The notes beneath the pieces were generated by a model. The model did no database searches. It was not told the DNA's origin and saw only the letters and a list, made by a program, of their open reading frames with translations. 64,000 nt of DNA from Sequoia sempervirens (lineage: Eukaryota > Streptophyta > Pinopsida > Cupressales > Cupressaceae): NCBI GenBank assembly GCA_007258455.2, contig VDFB02296858.1:55891-119890 (forward strand). The letters are read 5' to 3'. The stretch's first letter is position 1. Each line of letters opens with the position of its first letter. The position numbers and the translations under genes are program-made. Below, one piece after another: positions 49,801 to 58,800 of the stretch.

Positions 49801-52800
49801 AAAGCTTCTTAACTTTCTTCACAGCAATCTTCAGATTTTCAAGAGTTTCTTGATGATAATCATTGTCTCCATCTGAGAAATCAAAACGAGCAACTGCCAG
49901 AATCCAGACATTTACAGGACAATGTTAAAAAACAAAATCCAGGCATGTATATACCAGAGCAACACTTTGAAAATTGACAAATCATTCAATTTTGAAAAAT
50001 ATGACACAGTTTCAGAAAGCTACAAACTAAGAAGCAATATCACAATGCCAAAATAAACACAAGTTCAACTGAAAGCTATGAAGACTCACCAGACATTCCA
50101 GCCCTTAGACATCCCTCAATCACTTCAACAGATCGTGACTTTGGTCCAAGAGTGCCAACAATCTTTGTCATTGCAGGAAAAAAATTCTGCAATAAAGATA
50201 AAACTTTTAATATTCATAAGAAGCATGCTTACATTGTCACCTTGAACTAATAAAAAAAACTAGATATAGAAGTTGTAAGCATTTAACGTGGAAAATAGAA
50301 TACAATAGAGCTGAGAGAACCCAGCAACAGTAGATGACAGACTACCTATAGACTCTACACTACACATTGAGGAAATAAACTTTCCTTAAAAGCAAAGAAA
50401 ATATAAAAATGTCCACAAATGACCAGAGTGGATCAACACAACTCAAAGTAAGGCAAGATACAGAAGTTAATCAAGAATGTGTGAGAGAAATCCAACAACT
50501 AAAACAGTGCACCTAAAACTAAAACTAGTAAACAACAAAAACTAATAAATAAGCGAGATGCAATCCAAAATGGGCAAATCTTAGATCAGTTAGAGTATAA
50601 AAGCTATAAGAAAGTTAAACTGTAAAAAGAAGACCACTTGTCAAAGCAAAAAGACAACAAAACCAAAAGAAAATGGACTATAGACAACAAAGGTCTAGTG
50701 TATGTCAAACTCAAGAGTGGAAGGAGTGCAGGCACCTTATTAAAGGTGCCACAAAAGGACCAAATTTCGCATGGCTGAATGTAGCTGTTCACAGAGGGAG
50801 AGCAATTACAAAATTTAGAAGAAACCACCACCTCAAATTGAATATATATATGCAGCATGTATCTAGGGAGTTGTTGAGGCCTTCTGAAACAAATTTACCT
50901 CATTTTATATCACTTTGAAAAGAGTGGTTGAGACAAAGCAGCTCTAAAGTCCATTACTTGCTCCATTGAATTGAGAAATTTTGCTCTTTCTAAAGTTCAT
51001 AAAAGAACATTGTGCAGATTATTCTAAACAGCAATTTCTGGGAAAGTGCAATAAAGGCTTTATATCTGTGGACCAATTGTTTAAGTACTTCACATGGTTG
51101 ACAGTTTCACCCCTTGTCTTAGTGTGCTTTATGAAAGCATGGATCATTATAAAGAAGCCATTCATAAAACACTCAATAATGTGGAAACAGACTAAATTGA
51201 GATATGGAATACAAAAAAAATCAAATGGAAAATAATGCAGACCCCAAATAGTGCAACAGTTTGCTATTTCGAGCCTAAACTATTTCATAGCAAAGTTATG
51301 GTTGGTCTTTATGAAGCCATTAGGGGGTTTGAACTGTTAGAGTAAAACAGGTAATCAATTGATTAGTTAGGTCCCCATTTTACTTTATTACACTTAAGTT
51401 AAACTTAGGAATGCTTTTCTATTTTTCGGTCATGTGCTTTTATGTCTCATGGCATTGGATGAGGACACTTGTCATGATCTAATTATATTTCCTATTCATC
51501 CAACTTATGGGAATGACTTCTTCAATCTACAGTGAATCTATTTTTTCCTAAGGGGAGAAATGTTGTTTGCAGGCAATGGATCTCTGTTCTGTCTTTGTAG
51601 GGAGGATTAATATTCTCATCTTCTCTCTCCCTATTGGGGGGGAATTTATTGTATTTATGTGACAAAAATAATCATGGGGGAGTCATATCAAGTCCTCCTT
51701 TCCTTCTTTCACTACTGAAAATTTATTTCAGTTTCTCTCTTTTGGAGAGGAGTATTTTAAGGTTTTCTCCTTTTCTCCAATTATGAAATACTCATTTGCT
51801 TGTCATTTGCTTGTACATGGGTACCCATCAAGCCTTGTAGCCAAGACCCATCCATGCATCCATCATTGCATTCATCATTAAAGTTTTAGCTTCTACTTAA
51901 ATTGTAAACTTAATGGGGGTGTTAGAGTAAAATAGGTTATCACCTAATTAATTAATTAGGTCCCCCTTTTACTTTATTGCACTTAAACTAAACTTAGGAG
52001 TGTTTTTTTAATTTTTAGCTCATGTGTTATTTTGTCTCATAGGTGATGATCGAAATATATCCTCACCTAGGGCTTCATCAAGGGTTGTTTTTTTCTTTTT
52101 CCTTTTATAAGGATTCATCATTTATTATTGTAATCCATCCAATCCAAATGTAATTCAATATAGATGCATGTTTCTTTGGAGCAAATCAATTATCAAGGTT
52201 GCATAGCACTCTATCTATTTTTTCTCTATATGTGATAGGCATTTTAGTTGTAAGTGATTGTAGGAGCTGTGGGGGTCAACAATCAGCTCCAACATGAACT
52301 AGATCTCGTAGTTGCAAGTAAAATTGGGAACCAATGTTGAAAATAGAGAGCAAAGTAAGGTATATTTGGAATACAAGTAGCAAAGCATGACATGTTAAAA
52401 TCTTTGGATATAGAAATGTAGAGTCACAATTACAAAAATGCCAATAACACAAGGATACCCACGTTTATAACATACTCACTAGTGAAAAGTGAAAGCATGT
52501 TGTTCTAACTTGGGTTGCCCAATTTTTTCAATAAATTGGTTAAATTAGCAAAAACCATTTTTTTGCTAAAAACCTAAATTTAACCAACTTGTAATTAAAA
52601 AAACTAGCAAGTTTTTCAAACTAGGAGGTTTTTTCCTTTGAGCCCCTCGAACTTGATTTTTTTGCCATTTTTCACTCTCAACCGACAAGCAAACAAATTT
52701 ATGAGTACTTTAGTGTACTTTAACTTCTTGTGGTTTTCCTGTTTTAAGCCCATGTAATTGAATTCCATTTACACTTTTGGTGTGCCTTGCCATTGCCATG

Positions 52801-55800
52801 TAAATATAATTTGACTATGCGTAGAGCTCCTATGGAGCAAACGCACCTAAACTATAGGTGCTTGGCTATTCCAATATGAGCTAAGGAAAGTTCATCAACA
52901 TGTGAGAAGAATTGGAGCTGCTTTGACCACATTCATTCTAGAAAAGGGGCCATAATGTTTTTTGTAAGGTTGGAAGATCTTGTTTATAGTTGCAGTAAAT
53001 GACAATTGTATGTGAATAGAGCAATGATAGACTCCACCTCTTCTTCACAACTCCAAGATATTCTAGGAGACATAGCTGATGCAAACAATCCTAACTTTCT
53101 TGATGATGAATTCAGTGGTGTTTCTGGTGATGATGATAGAGAGCCAACTCAACCAAGTACTGTTGATAACTTAGATATTTTTTAATGCTTTACAATGTTG
53201 ACTCTTGACTATCACTTGCTGGAAAAAAACATCTTTAAAATTGTGATTTCACATATTTTTTATGTTTTAACTTTGATCAGCTTAGAGTTTATAAGATTGG
53301 ACATCTTCTTATATAGTTTTCAAATCTGTATTGTAACATTTGACTGTTTTGAGCCTTTGGCAATGTTGTGGATTTATTTCTTAGGTGAAAAGAAAATTAA
53401 TAACTAACTGCTGATTGATATTCTTCAAACTTGTTCACAAGTTTTTTTTCTTGAATTTTGTCAGCTGACAAACTTGTTCAGAATTTTTTCCTTGCTGAAC
53501 TCAATAACAAACACAAACCTTGTTGCTTAGCCCTAGTTTCCTTTATATCTTAGGCAAGTTGGACCAACTTCTAGAACACGAGTAGCACCATCTAATGGTG
53601 ATTATGTTAAAATATGTAACCATAGATGTCTTTGGCAGATCTTTTGGTTGAAGAAATACTGCCATTTCAATGTACAAGGACGAGACTTTCAATAGTCATT
53701 GTTTGAGGTATTGAGTTTTTGCTTTTCCCTCGTATCTTTAAAGCCCTCTATATTTTGGGAAAAAAAGGTAGAAGCTTTGTATTCTAAAACAATGCAAGCT
53801 CAGAGCACATTGCACTTGAATTTGTTTGTGTTTGCTAATTTATTATAATTACTTGTGTATAACACTAGACAACATGCTTATAGGAAGGGGAGGGATGCAC
53901 CTAGATACAGGTTTTTCCATTTGAAGTGCCTGGCCCTGAAACCCATCAACTCCATTTCCCATTCCCAATTTCTCTTTTCTACCCCATGAGTTTTGCAGAT
54001 TTTGTACACAGAAAAGGCATTGACAATAAAATGCTCATATATTCAGATTGTTTACAGACATAATTAGAAATTGAAAATACCAATCACAAGTGAATGGGAA
54101 ATGGGAAATGGTTGTGATTATTTTGAGCTTCTGCTTGAATGCAGCTTACTTAGATAGCAAAAATCTGAACAAAAGCACATATGCCTCCCTTCTAGTGATC
54201 AATTACTTGACACTTCTTGGAGCTATTAGAAACTATATTTAGCATTAATTTCCTAATTCTTCTTGTTATAGATATCTACTCTTTGTATAAAGAGGTAGCT
54301 AATATTTTCCTCTATCCACAGTTGATGAAAAGGATGTTCAATAGATTCCAAAGACGGGTCTTTCAAAATGGCCATTTATCAGGCATCAATGGCACTTACC
54401 TTTTACCTCTTTTTAGACTTCTTTATTTATGAGATGCCATTCTCACAATTTGAGCTTCTTATTACCATACTTTTCGAAAAAGAAAAAAAGAGAAACCGCA
54501 AAACTAGGATTTAGCAATTTATCTTTTGTCCTAGTCTAATCAATATAACATCCTCATCAAGCACTGATAGCATTCAAACTATGGTTTAGCAAGGTTATTT
54601 ATTGTTATTTTTCATGTCAAATTCTAGTTTTGGTTTTAGAGCATGTGGCTTTCTTTGGATTATAAAAGTTGCTTGAGTCTTAATCCTTGAGACAAGTCTT
54701 AGAGACCCCAGCCTAAGAAAGTAAACTTAAGATTATTATGGTGTCCCTAACTTTAAATTAAAATAATTTTAATAATATTCTAAGTTGTTGAGTGTGGTAT
54801 GAGAATTTATTGCATGAAAAAGTGAATCTACTCTACATTTATTTTGGGTAGGTAAAAATGTCCATTTCTTTATGAGATTTTTGTATGAGTATTTTTCATT
54901 CTTATCATTTGTTTCAAAGGCTTAAAGGCTTTAGAAAGTTGAGGGTTTCTTGCCATCTCAAGTGAAGAGTTATGCTTCTACGGAGCATTTTCTTGAAGTT
55001 TCATTGGATTTCCTGCCTATAAGAACCATGGTGAAGGGATTGGAAGACCAAGGTATCATGTGGTTGATGATATGGATGATTGTGTAAGGAAAAAATAAAT
55101 TTTAGAGTGAAACAAAATATTTATATTCATTTGGAAAGTATGGAATTATTTATGTTTTTTTTCACATTCTACGAGTCTTCTTTAGTCTTCTTAAAGTAAA
55201 ACCACAATCTAGTTTTCTAGCAAGTGTGGAGTGTGAAGGGTAGACTTTGGGATTGTAGAATTATCTCTTCTAGACATCCCTTCTAGTTCAATTTCTTGGT
55301 GATGTAGGATAATTTCCTAAGTTACTGATTCAGTTTTGGGTTCGAGTTCGGGTTCGAGGATCCGGTTTGCAGGTTCGGTCAAAATCTTTTTGGGGGTTGG
55401 GTTCATTAATACAAAAACATATAAAAATCAGAAATATATACATATTTGCAGCAATAATTAAGTTCAAAAAACACCACCATATTAATAGTCAAATAACATA
55501 GCAAAAATACACCACCACTTTCATAGTCAAATATTAAAATATTAGTGATACTCAAATGTCATGATGAAATAAATTACAGTTCAAACATTAAAATGTCAAG
55601 TGTTTACAATCCGCCATCATTGATCCTTTGATATCTTTGACGAGCTTTTAGGTGAAAGAATTTAGTGTTAGAATGCCCTTCAAAAAACTAGGTCATATGA
55701 GATTTGAGTCTCTAGTGTTCTTCCTGCTAAGCTTTTTCATGCAACTAAGAGAGGAGAGAATCTCTCTCATGTTTGAGAGCACCAGTAAGGGTCTCAATTT

Positions 55801-58800
55801 CTAGTTTCTCTTTTTGCCCAAGCCTACGCAAAATGGAGTGCTTTGGCATAGTAGAGGAAGAGTAGTCTTTATTTTGGAGATCTTAAGTTTCTAGATATCT
55901 TGAGAATTATTGGAGAGGCACCTAGAGTTCTAGCTATGTTCCACCTATGAAGAGAAACCAAGCAAAAGAGTCCAATTAGCATTATATTTGAACAGAATAG
56001 GGCCCTTGGTTTTGTTGCACACACTATCTAAAAGAAGTCGCTTGTGATTAGAAATCGTGCTCGGATTATTATCAATGATGGCTGATTGCACCACCATATT
56101 AAAAGCTCATCAAAGGTCATTGATCAAACCCATAGTTTGGTTTTCAAACCATGGTCGAACCCACAAACTGATTTTCGAACCCATAGTCAGGCTTTCGAAC
56201 CTTGGCCGAACCCACAGTCAGAAATCCGAACCAAAGGCGAATTTGTCTCGAACTAGACCCGTTTGGCGAATTTGAACCAAACCGAACCAAACCCTGGCTT
56301 CAGACTGGGCAAACCGGTAACTTCGATAATTTCACACAACCATCACACAAATTCATTCAACACCAATAACAGCAAACAAGATGGAAATATTTTCAACAAC
56401 AGATTTAATCTTCTCTATTAAACTTGCAACAAGGTTTCATAATTTCAAAAAAGTTTGTGCAGCCATATAGGCTGAAGAAAATCATTACCAAAACAGATAT
56501 AAATCTGATATGAGACAGAAAACAACATCCACAACAATCTACAGGTTCTTCTCCTTGAAAACACCTTCCTACATGCAATCACAACTTTGCAAGGCTCTAT
56601 AATTACAACACTATTATAGACTAAGCGAAAGTGATGCAACGGAATCTTGAAATGTGGATGATAGCTAAGACCATGGTGAGGACCATTCTATCAGTGCATA
56701 AAAATGACTTAAGTGATTTATTAGTGCATGCGACAAAAGGTAAAACCAATAACTAGGAATTAGGGGTTGATCATCAAACATTTAGAAATACATGCAAGAA
56801 TAACTTAAAAGCTTATGATAGGTTGAGAAAGTCACCAACCAAACAAAACATAAAGTAATGAGCTGAGAGAAGGGGTTTAGGGTTTTAGACAAAACAAGCA
56901 TGACAACACTTGACTTGGGGCTTTTGCAACTCTAGAAATTTCACATGCCTCTCCTTCAAGGTCAACTACTTCCAATCAAGCATACAACACAAGGCCGTCA
57001 TCGATTGCAAATTCCACCATGACTTCCTTTGTTTGCACCAAGCACAACTAGATGGGACGACACCCAAGAATAGTGTTGAAGGTCACAACTAAAGCTCCAA
57101 AGTGATAAGACCCTTAAATAGTGCCCAAACATCCCTTCTTATAGTCTTAAAGGATGAAGTTATTGAATGTGAAGAATATTTTTTACTTTATCGGAAAACT
57201 TAACCATTTATGGTCAAACATGGCCGAATTGCACAATGGCTTAAAATATGTTGTGGAAGCCTCACTTGGAGAGCAATCCTAAAATTTATCCTATGCACAA
57301 GGTTTCTTTATAGCTGCCTTCGAATTCACCAAAGATCAAGATTTCATCCTTCAAAAAAATCATGGACTTAGGAAAATCATTCTCTTCCATTGAAACCATG
57401 ATACCCTGATTTCAATTCCCTCATACAATCATTATATACCCTAGTCTAGGTAAGGCTTCTAACCTTCCCCTTCAATTCTAGATTGACTGTTTCTTTGCAA
57501 CTATTGGAAATTCTTTGGGGAAATTCATATCTACAAACTCCACAACCTCGACCTTCGCAAAACTACTTTTGCCCATATTTTGGTGGAAACTGATATTTAA
57601 AAAGTTCTTGCTACAAACATTGTTCTAAAGGTTGTGGACTATGAATGGAAGCAACTCCTCGATTATAAGGGTCTTCCTATTCAATGTAGAAAATAGCATA
57701 GGGCATATGTCGACGAATTGCTCCACTCTAAAACCCAAATCAATCATTCAAGTCTCATGGTGGAAAGTGGCCCTTCCACAACATTTTGCAACTTGGGCTT
57801 TATTGTGGGAACAAAAAAATATGCAAAGCCGGCCAATCTCTCTGAATTCCTTGGGGCTTGCCCCTTCCTCCATCTTCAAACAAGAAAACCAAAAATTCTA
57901 AAGTGAAAGAAAATGTCGTAGCTTCCAAATCGAAGTGTAAGAAAATGCCACAACTTCCAAATCTTTTCCCTCTTAGTCAATTGATAAGAATAGGCACAAC
58001 ACTGTGATTACTCTGTATGGCTCTAATTCTCTTCCCCAAGCTCCAAATGGGGAATACCTTTCTTTTACAGTTAATAATAATACTCTCAAAAATACAGTTG
58101 TGGCAAGTAATTCCCTCTATTCTACAAAAGATGTGAATCCTCCTCCCATCACATGCACATAGGTAGCTCTCTTCCTTCAACAATTGACAAATTGGGTACA
58201 TCTTCTTAAACAATTGATGAAATATGTGCCTCTATTGGTTCGTGAGGACTAGAAAATAATATTGGTTCTACTAATTATTGGATTAGAGTGAAAAGAAGTG
58301 AGAAGTTGCCCATTTGAAGGACAAGCTAGAATTGACTTTTCATTCCCATATGACTTTCTCCTCCAATGCTAAGATGGATTGTTGGGAAGGGAGAGAAAAG
58401 TGTAGGTTTTTATTCAAATCTTTCTCATTGGCATTCTTGTTAATAGGATGTTGCCTTCACTCCCTTATTACGTGAGTTTAAGGCGTATCTATCTATTTCT
58501 TTTTATCAATATAACAATTAGGGGCCCTCTCCCCTCTTACTAATAAAAAAAAAAGGCATAGAGAATAAACCCTTCACAATTTAATAATAGAGAATAAGTC
58601 CTTATCAGTTTAAAGCTTCTCAATTTATTAAATGATAAGGTTTATGATAGGATTGTTTCGAACACAAGATAATTTTTAGCATTCCAAAAAGTACAGGGTG
58701 AAAGGTAAAGTTTTGGAAGCAAAGCAGGTTTGGCTGGCAAAGAATAGGTCCTTATCAATTTAAACCTTCACAATTTATTAAATATTAAGGCTTATGATAG

